The translations under genes and the position numbers were made by a program. Under the pieces are notes generated by a model. It searched no databases, was not told the origin of the DNA, and saw nothing but the letters and a program-made list of their open reading frames with translations. A stretch of DNA of 64,000 bases. Origin: Linyphia triangularis (lineage: Eukaryota > Arthropoda > Arachnida > Araneae > Linyphiidae). Within the stretch, counting starts at the first letter, position 1, and the number at the start of each line of letters is the position of its first letter. This document shows positions 50,394 through 62,082 of the stretch, in pieces. The stretch is from assembly GCA_963978545.1 (NCBI GenBank), contig OZ021726.1, positions 34,072,459-34,136,458 of the forward strand, read 5' to 3'.

Positions 50394-50550
50394 TGGTGAG
50401 TCATGATTGTGTATAGTCCTGTACCGATAGATGGCGTTAGAGGTACCGCATGCTTGAATATTCAAATGTAACCATTTTTCTGTTATTAAAATTAGATGTG
50501 CGAAGATCACTCAACATGGCGTGTCGTTTTATTGACTTCACGAACAAACA
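50394..50550 (+). repeat. BEL/Pao 3' LTR
   Basis: One substitution from the 5' LTR (GTAACC here, GTAACA there). Preceded by the G-rich polypurine tract at 50381-50392. Confidence 0.92.
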
Positions 50551-50555
50551 AATGC

Positions 50556-51395
50556 AAATGATAAAAACATATGATAAATAACTATATTTTATTGGAATCA
50601 ATTTTCCAAAACTCGTGCAAATCCATAAAATTAAGAAAAAAACAATAACAAACTAGTAATGTAATAATTTCCGCACCAAATCAAAACATTCGGAAACCCT
50701 ACAAATTTACAAGTCTAAACCCAAAACAAAGTATTTTCAGTGGGAAGGGAGGGGGAAACACCAGCTTTAACGAAATAAACCGAAAGTTAACCAGCTTCTA
50801 TCTTCGTTAAAAAAATTCGATAACCAACTAAACCAGTTAAAAAATTCGAGTTTACGAACAGATAGTTACAAAACCAGTTAAGATTATGAACACTTAATAG
50901 GAACGGAGCCTTGCTTGATGATTGTGACGTCATCACTTGCAGCCTATCTTTGGTTGTTGGTTTGAGATTGTTTTAACTAACCGTACCTTCGACCGTCAAC
51001 ACGGTTGTATCCCCGTAGTACAAAGCACCAACTGAGCATGCGCACTTCTTATCTGCAGTGTTTGTGCAATACTTCTTGACTTCTTGAACTTCCACCGAAA
51101 TCCCTCTATTACGTGGTTGCTTTGTGTTTTCTGATTGTCATTCGGAAATAAATCTATCCTGGTGAAGGTAATTTTGAATTACTCAGGCCGAAGAGCATAA
51201 GCCATCTAGCAAATTTCAATAATTTTAAAAGTACGTTGTTTTGAGCTAGTAGTTTTCAGCTAGAAAGCTTTGTTGTTAAGAAGTTTTACGATCTTGTACC
51301 CCAAGCAATATGGCACGTAGTCTTAGCTGCCGATGAATATCGTCAACGTTAAGTAATTTTCTTTTATATTAAAAAAATTGTTAGCGTATTTGAAA
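50556..51395 (+). promoter_or_regulatory. Upstream region and 5' leader of ENOX
   Basis: A CRE octamer TGACGTCA at 50935-50942 and a NRF1-type GCATGCGC at 51036-51043 sit 350-460 bp before the start codon in locally less AT-rich DNA, as in TATA-less housekeeping promoters. GTGAAG/GTAATT (51164-51175) and TTGTTAG (51378-51384) could be donor and acceptor of a 5'-UTR intron; this is a guess. 50556-50900 shows only AT-rich sequence with repeated ACCAGTTAA words. Confidence 0.5.
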
Positions 51396-53453
51396 ATGGA
51401 TATCAATAATACTTCATCGGAATTCAAGAATAATTCTTCAAATAATCAGTCGTCGGATAATGGGTCTAGAAGTGATCCTTCCACTTCCAAAAAGTTGTGG
51501 CCCACCAATGGACGTCCTTTTGATCGTAAACACGGTAAGAAGCGTGATATTACTCCGGAGCGAGATTTGAATGGAGTGAAGTCTCCGAAACGAAAGAATA
51601 CGGAAAGTTTGAGAGAAGACGAAGGTAAGGATAGATTAAAAGAAGAGATGCAGGTGCTTCCTTCGCCACAATGTCAACAACCCATGCAAATGCAGCCATC
51701 TACTTCCTATCCTACAAATGGGTATGCTACTTCTGATTATTATGCTGTCGACCCAAGTCAGAATAATTATATGATGCCCCAATACAATATGTATAGCACA
51801 ATGAATCAATGGGGTACCCCTGTTAATTCTGGTATGCCTGGTATGGATATGGCTTCCACTAGTACAGGTATGAACCCTTACCCCTATATGGTCCCTCCAG
51901 ATCCATCCATGTATGGAATGATGGCTCCTATGCCGGGTTTCTGCCCAATGCCAATGATGAACGGGACTCTTCCTAGTGTGCCCCAAAAGACTGTGAAGGT
52001 TTTTACCAGTTGCACTCTGTATCCTCCACCACCATCAGCGCCCCCCCCTTCCAGACGGGAAAGACCCAATGGTTGCAAGACCGTATTTGTCGGGGGATTA
52101 CCAGAAAAGATAACAGAGGATATTGTTAAGGAGGCTTTTTCGGAATGTGGTGAAATAGCTACCGTTAGAATGAGCAAAAAGAACTTTTGTCACATTAGAT
52201 TTACAAGCGAGCATCATGTCGATCAGGCCCTTTTTTTCTCGGGTTATCGCATTAAAATTGAGAATAAAGATGAACCTGCCTACAGTGGTCGTCTGCATGT
52301 GGACTTTGCAGTTGCACGTGACGATCAGTATGAGTATGAATGCTTAATACGAACACTGAGTCGGGAAGCTCGACATGCTACTCTGGATGATCCTTTCCGA
52401 CCTCCATCACCACCTCCCATTGTAAACTATTCTGAATGTGAAGCTGCTACAGTTGGAGAGCAGTTGCGAAATGAAGATACGTTTAAGCAGGCTTGCCAGG
52501 TATTAATTACATGGTTAGAACGAGGAGAGTGCAACAAAAGAAATGCTGGAACCTTTTATTCCATGATTCAAAGCACATATAGCCATGTTAGGAGATTAGT
52601 TGCAGAAAAAACAAAGATTGAAGACGAGCTTCAGGCAGTCAAAAACAAATTGACTCAGAAATGCATCTCGAATGGTGTGCAGTTTAATGATATTGAAAAT
52701 GTATTCAAATATGCTTTGATGCAGAAAGTTTGGGATCACTTTACCAAAGCACAAAGAAAGCATATTGATACCTGGAAGAATAATACAGCTGAAACTAAAA
52801 AGGCTAATTTAGAAGATTTGCTTGAAGATCGAGTTGAGGATGAAATGGAATTGAGTGACGAGGAAGATAAGGGAGCATCGGAAGATTCAGAAAAGTCAGA
52901 GATAAAGGAAGAATTGAGCAGATTGGCTGAGGAGAAATCAAAGTTGCAGGAAGAAAACGAGCTGCTTCGTAGTCAACTGCGAGCTGCTACTGATGAAGCA
53001 GCTTTGGTTAAAGATGAAAGTGACAAGAAAAATGCAGCGCTGTTAGAAACATATCAGTTAATGCAACAAAATTATCTGGAAACAAAAAAGAAACTAGAAG
53101 AAACACTAAAAGAGAAATTAGCTTTGGAAAGTAAAGAGATTGCTGCTTCAGATAAAAACCAAATGGCCAGTGCTTGCAATGGTAATTGCCACTTAGCTTC
53201 TGGGGTTGTAGGTGTCACTGAAAGCGAAACTCGTTTGGCAACTTTGATTGCTACCTTTTTGAATGTTCATCCATTTGGTGCAAGCATTGATTATATTTGC
53301 TCATATCTAGTAAAAATGGACAGGAGCGTTAACACCAGAGATGTGGAGACCCTGATGAAGAAGTTTAAAATAGTTTTTAAGGAAGAATCGACTGGTATTG
53401 GTGCTACCTTGGAGAAGAAGTGGACCTTCTTGGGTTTCAAAAATTTAGCTTAA
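51396..53453 (+). CDS. ENOX: Ecto-NOX disulfide-thiol exchanger (single exon)
   Basis: 685 aa. ENOX proteins are cell-surface oxidases of NAD(P)H/hydroquinone with a protein disulfide-thiol interchange activity. Start is the ATG at 51396 (GAAAATGG context; an upstream TTG at 51378 is ignored). N-terminal ~60 residues polar and basic; 90-195 Met/Pro/Tyr-rich; an RRM at ~228-305 with KTVFVGGL and KKNFCHIRF (RNP2, RNP1); family blocks RPPSPPP (335-341), ITWLERGE and YSMIQSTYSHVRRLV (370-403), WDHFTKAQRKHI (446-457); acidic MELSDEE; coiled coil ~505-590; C-terminal globular part with FLNVHPFGASIDYICSYL (621-638) and GIGATLEKKW. Length close to vertebrate ENOX1/2. One difference: NVH replaces HVH, a pair of histidines proposed to bind copper in ENOX2. 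Unlike vertebrate genes it has no introns in the coding region. No internal stop, so likely functional. Confidence 0.93.
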   Translation: MDINNTSSEFKNNSSNNQSSDNGSRSDPSTSKKLWPTNGRPFDRKHGKKRDITPERDLNGVKSPKRKNTESLREDEGKDRLKEEMQVLPSPQCQQPMQMQPSTSYPTNGYATSDYYAVDPSQNNYMMPQYNMYSTMNQWGTPVNSGMPGMDMASTSTGMNPYPYMVPPDPSMYGMMAPMPGFCPMPMMNGTLPSVPQKTVKVFTSCTLYPPPPSAPPPSRRERPNGCKTVFVGGLPEKITEDIVKEAFSECGEIATVRMSKKNFCHIRFTSEHHVDQALFFSGYRIKIENKDEPAYSGRLHVDFAVARDDQYEYECLIRTLSREARHATLDDPFRPPSPPPIVNYSECEAATVGEQLRNEDTFKQACQVLITWLERGECNKRNAGTFYSMIQSTYSHVRRLVAEKTKIEDELQAVKNKLTQKCISNGVQFNDIENVFKYALMQKVWDHFTKAQRKHIDTWKNNTAETKKANLEDLLEDRVEDEMELSDEEDKGASEDSEKSEIKEELSRLAEEKSKLQEENELLRSQLRAATDEAALVKDESDKKNAALLETYQLMQQNYLETKKKLEETLKEKLALESKEIAASDKNQMASACNGNCHLASGVVGVTESETRLATLIATFLNVHPFGASIDYICSYLVKMDRSVNTRDVETLMKKFKIVFKEESTGIGATLEKKWTFLGFKNLA

Positions 53454-56174
53454 GCTACTTAATGATTTCTTGAACTGTTAGATGCTTTTTTGCAAGACCC
53501 ATTTTAAAAAGCATCTTTTAATTTTTAGAATATACCAGATAGCTATTAAATAATATAACATTTATCTTGTAGTTTGGAAGAAGGTATCATTTATTAGTAT
53601 GATTCAACTAAACATTTTTCTTGCATAAAACGAATGCATGAACAATCAACTTTTTCTCGTGAACTTAAATTATATCGATAAGTTTTGGAAAATTCAGTGA
53701 AAGAAATGAAGTTAATTAATTTTTTGGGGTTATCATTAACCCTAAGAAACATTTTTAATTTTTCATGCGAGACATCAAGTCCTGGATGCTATTAATCGTA
53801 TGTGTCCTTTTTTTTACTATGGAATTGAGTTTTACAGATGTTAAAGCACACATTTTTGACCAGGAACTGAACTAATCACTTATTAACCAGTAGTGTACTA
53901 ACCTTTGACATTTCTCAGAACTGGTCTTTATAGTCCTAACATGTGAAGAAGTGAACACCAGGGTCAGTTTAACCAGTACTGTTATGTATTCTAAACATTG
54001 AAACTAAAGAATTTGTTTTTCACGATTTGGATGAAAAATGAATATTTTACTGAGAGCAGCTACCTTTAAGAAGAATAGTAGGAAGGATCATCACATATTC
54101 AGGTAAGCAGGTTTTTTCCCCTATTGCCTCTGATGTGCTCATAATTTCTAAATAATGGTGAGTGTAGAAGTTTGGGGTTTTTTGAGTGCATTAAAAGGAA
54201 ATGACATGCCTTTAGCATCTTCTTGTGAAATTCAACAATTTGTGGAAAAGTTGCAAAATTGGATTTAATGAGATCTTAGAAATTGAACTGAAATTTTTTG
54301 AGTTTCACAAAAAGTTGCATTTTTTATTTGTTAAAGTAATTAGTCTTAATATTTCAAATTAATTGTAAATTAATGAATGTGTTGCCAGATCTTGTGTGGT
54401 GGGAAAATATAATGCAAGGCTAAGTGGTTTTTAATTAAAAAGTCCAGATAAATGTTTTTGCTGTAGTTTTTTGAGAAAAGTGATTGAATTTTTACTGACA
54501 TATAACTGTACATTAACACTTTGAATCTTATAATTTCTCCAGAACCTCATACAATTTTTTCTGAAAGTTTATACAACTGAGTATAATTGAAAGTGCTGTA
54601 AAATACTGCAGTCATAAGTAAAAAGGCCATAAATACAAAAATTCAATTGCACTTTTTAACTCCTTCTCATTAGAAAATATTTTATACTATTCTATGGATT
54701 CGTATAACACAGAAATATGAACCATTCAAGGAAATAAAGATTATTTTCTAAATGCTAATATCAGAAAGTGTGTTTGAATTATTTTGGATTTAAGGCTTTT
54801 TAACTTTAGATATATATCCTAGGTTTTTAATATATTGTCGCGTGAGTGTACAAGCAATTAAATAATAGTGAATGACTAATGTTTTACTCATATTTTTTTA
54901 TAATTTAAAAAGGTTTTTATCAAATTCAATAAAATATAAATTTTGGTAAAACTTTGAGGAATCTCTTGGTTTTTTAAGTAGCTTGGAACTGATAGTTCTT
55001 AAAAATGTGTATATTAGAATTTATAAAGTTAATATTTAGGGTACGTGTGTATTATCTTGTCAAAACATTTTGGCAAACTGAAACTGTTGCCAAAGAGCAA
55101 TTTTAGCACCAATAATGAATAACAATGACATCGAAACAAATTGTGTGAACCCTTGTGACTCAAGCCTGCCTTTTCTGCTTTAGTAAACACATACCATAGC
55201 TGCGTTTTGGTTTGATTGTTTCATTTTTAATGAAAATGATAGACTGTATAATATGCAAGTACCAAACTAAGTAACTTTCAACTGGCTTCAGGTGAGTTTC
55301 TTTTCACTACTGCTGATATGTAAGTGAAGAATGGCTTATCATTTCGTACTTTTAAAAAATAGCAATTAACAGATGTTTATAAGACTTCAAAACGTGATTT
55401 CTGTTAATAAGTTCTTATAGTAAAATATTAATTTCTTTGAAAAAATAGTAAAAGTTTCAGAGGAATGACATCCTTTTTAATACAACTCATTTTATGGGAT
55501 AAATAAATCTGCGAATTTGGAAGGCGGGGAGAGATGGGGGCATGCATCTCTTTCTAACAAGAAGCCAATATATTTTTGAATTCCAACTTAAAACGTGAAT
55601 GATTTTTTTAAACTCTAGGAATCAAGGGATATGTCTAAGTTAATAATGACTTAAGGGATGATTTTGTTTTGAATTTCCCACTACGACACTTAATGAAAAC
55701 TATTCGGTGGTCAATTTATTTCGGAGTTTTCCAATCTGCTGTCAAAATGACATAACCAAAGACCAGAGTTAAAGTATACAGAATTTGAGTCCTATGCGGG
55801 GGTGTATTGATGTATTATGCGGGCTGGTATGGCGTATTGATACTTTTTTTAGAGCTGATATGGCGTAACACCACTTTTTTAACTAATTAATAAATAATAA
55901 CTCATATTGTAATACAAACAAAAGATTTATAAGTTAGTGAGCAAATAAATACGTAAATTAAAAGTATTTAGTTATTTTATGATAAATTATGTGAATTTTA
56001 ATGATTAAAAAAAATCCCAGCTACAGTTGGAGTTGCCACCACGGTCCAGAAGCTTGCATACTGGTAAAAATTGTTTTAGTACTATAACCCTTGTCCTATG
56101 GTTTATGAGACACTATTGTAATTTATTAAAACTCTATTTATACTACAATGCATGGTACAGATGTTTATAGGTAT
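53454..56174. other. ENOX 3' UTR and downstream AT-rich sequence
   Basis: No further coding region. Strong donor-like words occur at 54101 (TTCAG/GTAAGC) and 55289 (TTCAG/GTGAGT), but I could not pair them with exons. No poly(A) tract that would mark the end of a retrocopy appears just after the gene. Confidence 0.45.
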
Positions 56175-56891
56175 GCTTGCCAGATGTCCCGATTGTCAGA
56201 CAAAATCCTGGTGTCCCAGCCAGTTTACTTCACGTCCCGGAAAAAGTTAAGTTTGATATTATAGATGACCAAAAAAGTTTAAAAATAATTAACTGTGGAG
56301 AATTATTTCGGATAATTACTTTGACATTTATTTCTGTACTGTATGAAAAGTTAAAATTATAGAAGAGTGAATAAATAATATTGTCATCGCATCGTCTTGT
56401 CTCGCCAATCATGACCAGTTGAGAGAGTATTTTCTTTGATTAACAACGCATGGAATGATGATAAAGGTTAGGTGAAGGAATCTACGGTTAAAGGCTTGAT
56501 GACATGTAAAATTAATATCAGATTAGTTTGAGAAGATTTTTACAAGATTAAAACCTAAGACTTTCTAAAAAAAGTCCTAGACAATGAAAAGTACATGAAA
56601 ATATTGTTTTAATTTTTATTCCTCTTTCAAAGTGTTTCTTCTTACCTAAGTAACTTATAAATATTAACATGTAAGAAATAAAATGTTTAAATTTATATGC
56701 TTGTGTCATTTATTATTATCCCTGGTTTAGGTTCCTAATCGGTAACCATTTATTAATAGCATTGAGAATAAACTACCCTCTAAAACACTAAAAACCCGCC
56801 AAGGGTGTGTACCCTTGAATACCTCCGATGCTGGGGGGGGGGGGGGGGGCATTCCGGTGTCTTGGTTGAACATTTTAGAAATCTGGCAAGC
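56175..56891. mobile_element. 717-bp short element with GCTTGCCAGA ends
   Basis: Left GCTTGCCAGATGTCCCG, right AAATCTGGCAAGC, inverted repeats of at least 11 bp. Internal CCTGGTGTCCCAGCC and CGTCCCGG words. Contains a G17 run (56833-56849). No clean target duplication; the right end is part of the tandem duplication that follows. Confidence 0.68.
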
Positions 56892-57709
56892 CTATTTATA
56901 AACCATGTTTGACTCTATTTTATTTGACGTTTTTTATAACGGATAAATGCGGTTTCTGGTAATTCTTTTGATGATATTAGTTCCTGAAGTTTTCCCTGGC
57001 TTCCATTCTGACACTATTTTAATATTTTTTATCATTCTGACATTATTTTAATATTTTTTATGTTGATAATTTAAATCCATACATTTTATTAATTGCAAAT
57101 GTTTAAGTTGGTACCAATCTTGCTCTGTAATCCAGTCTTTCTCCTTTTGAAATCTTCAGAGTTTCATAAAACTTCAATTATGCAATTGACTTATAACTAG
57201 AGTGTAATATAGAAAACTGTTAACTTGTAGTGTAGTATAGAAAAACTAGTTACTTGCAATTAAAGTTTAAAATTAATTTTTTCCGGTGTCTTGGTTGAAC
57301 ATTTTAGAAATCTGGCAAGCCTATTTATAAACCATGTTTGACTCTATTTTATTTGACGTTTTTTATAACGGATAAATGCGGTTTCTGGTAATTCTTTTGA
57401 TGATATTAGTTCCTGAAGTTTTCCCTGGCTTCCATTCTGACACTATTTTAATATTTTTTATCATTCTGACATTATTTTAATATTTTTTATGTTGATAATT
57501 TAAATCCATACATTTTATTAATTGCAAATGTTTAAGTTGGTACCAATCTTGCTCTGTAATCCAGTCTTTCTCCTTTTGAAATCTTCAGAGTTTCATAAAA
57601 CTTCAATTATGCAATTGACTTATAACTAGAGTGTAATATAGAAAACTGTTAACTTGTAGTGTAGTATAGAAAAACTAGTTACTTGCAATTAAAGTTTAAA
57701 ATTAATTTT
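56852..57709. repeat. Perfect tandem duplication, two 429-bp copies
   Basis: 56852-57280 and 57281-57709 are identical as far as I can compare base by base. Each begins TTCCGGTGTCTTGG, including the last ~40 bp of the short element, and ends AAAGTTTAAAATTAATTTT. Zero divergence means a very recent event or an assembly error; a G17 homopolymer lies two bases upstream of the first copy. Confidence 0.93.
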
Positions 57710-57710
57710 T

Positions 57711-60700
57711 TGTTTTGTACGTATTTTGGAAAAATAATTAAGTTAGCTTATTTCTAAAAACTGCATGAAATTATAAAGTTCTGTCGACTGTTAGCTAGAC
57801 CATAAGATGGCCAAACATCCTTAGTCTGTATAAACGAACTGTCTGGATAGATGCCTCGTCTGTTGTGCAGCTAAAGCATTGTACAGGAATTTTCTCTTAA
57901 TCGTGTATTAATAATTTACTTTTTAAAGGATAAAAATCAGCAAGTGCGGGCTGTGATTGTTCAATCAGTTATAGTTATTTGATAACATATCTAGTTTATT
58001 AAAATACTTTTGTAAGCTAACCTAGTATGCGATTATATATTTTGGCAGGATTTTTCTAATTGAATTAGGAAAAGTTCATTTGGAAATAAGCCTAATTTTT
58101 CAATGATTAAAATATTAATCTTTTGTATTATAAAATTGAATGTTGGTATACAAGTGTATGTATTTTAAAGTTGCTATTTCTTTTGTTTATTTCAAATTTA
58201 ATCCTTTGATTTAATTGCCTTTCCTTACATATTTTGTGTTATTCAAATTTCATATTTTGTACAGTATGGACTTGAATCTTTGGTGACTTAAAGTAAAACA
58301 TTTATAAAAATTAAGGAAAATCATTCAAAATTTTATGAGCAACTTTTCCACTTCTCAAAATGTTACCAAAGATTCAGTGTAAATATCTAAAACTGAGCAT
58401 AATTTATTTACATAAAATTCATGTAAGTATTTTTCTATATTAGCCATCACATTTTAAATGCTTAGTACATCTCAGTTTTCTTCTATTCTTTCTTTTCTAA
58501 TCTCTTGTTTTTATTCTCTTCAAGTTTCAAGACATTTTACCTGAAAGTCCAAAATTTGAATGAATTTTGAACAGTATGTTTAGAAATTCTTGCAACTTAT
58601 AGAAGAGTCTTTTTACTATTCAAAAAACTACAAAGAAAGCATTGTATAAAAATCTTAATTATTCCAAGTGTGATCGATATTTACCTTTATATCATTTTAA
58701 AAATCTTGTATTTTATTTTAAACTGTACTATTAAGTCTGGTTTATTATTAATTTGACGTATTAAGTGAATATAATGTTTGTTAATTTTATTAATTCCCAT
58801 AAGTCGCTTGTGAAGAATTTTAGGAAACTCAATACCTTAACTTAAGCTTAAGTGATTAAATTCTGTTAATTTTTAGAGTAATTATCATCACAAAAAACTC
58901 GTTTTGGCAAAGTGACACTTATATACCTATCAATATAAGCAATATAATTGTGAGTGGTAAATTTTGTTCAGATTAATAAAATCGTAAGGGGCAATGTTGT
59001 ATTTTAAAAAAATATATTTTGTGCGTTTTTGTAAGTCGCTGTTGTATATAAATCTAGCAACTCAGTTTTTACCCACTTCAAAGTGTTCCATCAATTTGAA
59101 ACTTAAAATACATACAAAAACATGATAACGATACGACTCTTATATGAACATTTTGAAATAAGAGTGTTTTTATTTTTGCTTAGCTGCTATTTTTATTTTT
59201 CTCTGCTACTTGCAAGTATATTCACGCCATAGTTGAAGAGACAAATTATTTTTTACTTTTTAGCGCATTTATAACACTGGCTTCAAATTGACCTGGACTC
59301 ATGACACTTATATTAATTTTACTTGTGACATTGTCATTTTAAGATATAGTATGGTATTAGTATTGTTGAAGTAATTTTTTTTACACATTGCACAAATGGA
59401 AAAGTCTACTTCTGATAGACATTCCACATTTCTATACCCTAGAAGTATACTATGCAATGTTAAACCAATAGCACTTAACAAAAGTTTCCTTCCGAGGTAC
59501 AGATTAGTCTGAAATGACTTGGATGTTGAATAAAGCCCCCCCCCCCCCCCCAAAAAAAAAGATGAGAATTTAAAGTTTGGTTCTAAGCATTAATGAGTGG
59601 TGAAGGGTTTGTAGCTTGTAGGGTTTGTAGATCAAGGGCATCAGCTTTAGTTGAATCATTTCAATTCAAATGTGAAATTATAAATTTTAAGTTACTCAAA
59701 AGTACTTGGTATTTTAAAATTGCTTGTTGAGAATATTTTAGACAGTCTACAACTATGATTTTGATTGAACTTATTCTTAAAAATTAGAATATTCTGTAAA
59801 AAAAAAAAATTGTATTGTTTTAGTGGATTTTTTTTACTTCCATTTATAGGCTTGGTAATTCTCATCCTTCATTTGTTATGTAGAAATCTTTGTGAGAAAT
59901 ATAATTGCGTTTAAATAGTATAGGTATTCAAATATTCTATGAAGTTTTATTGTAATAGCATTTGACTGTTTAGGTAAGACTTTTAAAATGAATCTTGATT
60001 AGATTGTTTTGGATTTGATAGAGTAGTCTTAGTAGTATTCAAATATGTCCCTGAACCTTAGATGATAAGAAGTCCAAAATGTGCGATATGATCAAATGAA
60101 ATTTTCAGGTGTATTTGCTTTCTTCGGTATCAGAAAAAAACTACTTGCTCAGCTATTCATAAAATATACTGTAAGTAAAATTTAAGTGGTATATATATTT
60201 TTATATCAATTTGGGATCGTTTATCTGTAAGTCGTTTATCATTTGAAAAATATCTATAGCTAAGGTTACTGTGTTGAGTTGAGTATTGTTACGGTTTTGT
60301 CCTTTTAAAGGCTTTAGTTCACTGCTGAATGTAAAACCTACAAGTCGTAATAGTTTTGCAAAACCTATGTATCATTAAAAGCTTAAAAGGTTAGTGAATT
60401 TGTTATATAAGCATAACTTCATAGGAAAACATTGTCCTTTTATGCATAATATTTAAAAAATAAGCTAAAGCTACCCGTATGTTATTCCGTACATTTCTAT
60501 AAATTTTTATCTCGTTTAAATCGGATGTTAATGCGTTAAATTTTCCTATTGTAAAGTATTGAAACACTCTGGCAATGAAAACCTGTAAATTGTTCTGATT
60601 TTTACATTTCTTTTTTTGGCCACATTCTCGTTAAATGCTTAAATGATAGTAACCGATTGAACACTTACCGAGCTAATTCCCTGTTCTCAGCTGTATGCAA

Positions 60701-61980
60701 AATCTGTAAGTTAAATTTTTTGTGATAAAACTAGTCTATTAAATGGTTATTAGTAAGAATGTGCTCTATCTGGTAGTGTTCTGGTAAAAAAAAAAAAAAA
60801 AATTTTTTTTATCTTCACTAGATGCAAAATCTAAACTAGAACATATATAGCTTTCTTTATTTGAGTAATTATCTTGCAAAATATTTTGCTACTCAATACA
60901 ATCTGTTGGGTACTTAATTTCATGATAACCCTGTCTAGAGCTTTGAAGGTTAGTGATTGGATGATTTAATTATTTTTATTATAATATCCTTCTAAAGATA
61001 ATCTGTTATCCATTAAATCAAAATAACATTTATTTGGAAAATATAATTTTTGTTAACCAACTCTGATTGGTAAATATGTTTTTTTTTTCTTATATAAAAT
61101 CAAACTTGATTTCAATAGTCATAATCTTATAATAAACAGTGTATATATGAAGTTTATTTGAGTACGATTACAGCGCTTAAAACTGTCTAGTTCAGTAACT
61201 TTGGTCACTGTATAAATTTCTAAGTAAGATAATGTACGTGTTTTGTTTTTATCATATCAAATATTACGCATCGCTTTTTGTTTGCATAATGAACAAATAT
61301 TACAGTGACTTAACAGAAATTAGGTAAGACTGGTGCTATCTGTTAAAGTGGAACTTTTAAGGTAGTTTGACCATTTTTTAGACTAGCTCTCAACTGCAAG
61401 TTGTATCAACAAGTAAATCTCAGCCATTAATTTAACACATTTAAATAGTTCAGTTATAAACATTGAATTTTTTTTAAAAGTAAACAGGATCGTCTGCCCC
61501 ATACCTAAAATATTTTCTAAAATTTCAAAAAAATGCCTTATACTGGTTACTTAATCAAAAGATAAGTATACATATATGATAGAAATCATTCAAATTCGGA
61601 AATCTACTTGGATGTAATCTCTTGGTGCATATTCTTATTGCTATTTATTTCTCAAATCTATCTTGTATACTTTTCTACTCTTCATTTTTCTTGAGTTTTA
61701 AGCCAATAATTGATGTCCATCTTGCTTACCATTCGATATAATCTGTCTAATACTATTCATGATTATTTATATGCAACTTTGATTGCAACTAAACTTATTG
61801 GTCGTTATATGTAAACCCACTTGTTTCAAAGTGGTTGTGTATCATGAATTACATTTTATCATTTTCATAGAAACTAAATGAATAACGAGTTTCTAATGCA
61901 TATTTTCTTTTTTTTTTATTTAAGTGATTTAATTCTCTTGTGTTAAAGATGGCTGTTTTAAAATGTTCTTTGCTTTATAG
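57711..61980. other. AT-rich intergenic sequence, no gene seen
   Basis: No coding blocks or element ends recognised. Homopolymers: C16 followed by A9 at 59536-59560, and A18/T8 near 60787-60811. Confidence 0.5.
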
Positions 61981-62082
61981 CTATTAGTACAGCATTCACC
62001 AGACACAAGTTGTTAAGAGTGTGGTACTATACATTGATAAGCTTTCAAGAAGTTTTCAAAAGGATCATGGTTGAAATTAAGG
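61981..62082 (+). other. Possible orphan exon
   Basis: Bounded by a good acceptor (TTCTTTGCTTTATAG) and donor (AAG/GTAAGT). One frame is open across all 102 nt (ISTAFTRHKLLRVWYYT ...) and includes an ATG at 62068 with MVEIK before the donor. I do not recognise the peptide. Could be a non-coding or 5'-UTR exon of a gene further right. Confidence 0.3.

Larger units (their letters stand above)
39669..50550 (+). mobile_element. BEL/Pao LTR retrotransposon, split by a copia insertion
   Basis: LTRs 39669-39825 and 50394-50550 (157 bp) differ by one base. AATGC flanks both ends (39664-39668, 50551-50555), the 5-bp target duplication. Without the copia insertion it is about 6.5 kb, usual for BEL/Pao. 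A polypurine tract TGGGGGGGGAGG precedes the 3' LTR. The enzymatic half is open, but gag has a frameshift and a stop, plus the copia insertion, so this copy is dead. Confidence 0.93.

Noticed and set aside
51378..51395. Upstream TTG start for ENOX
   Set aside because: Non-ATG; the ATG at 51396 has good context and starts the conserved-length protein.
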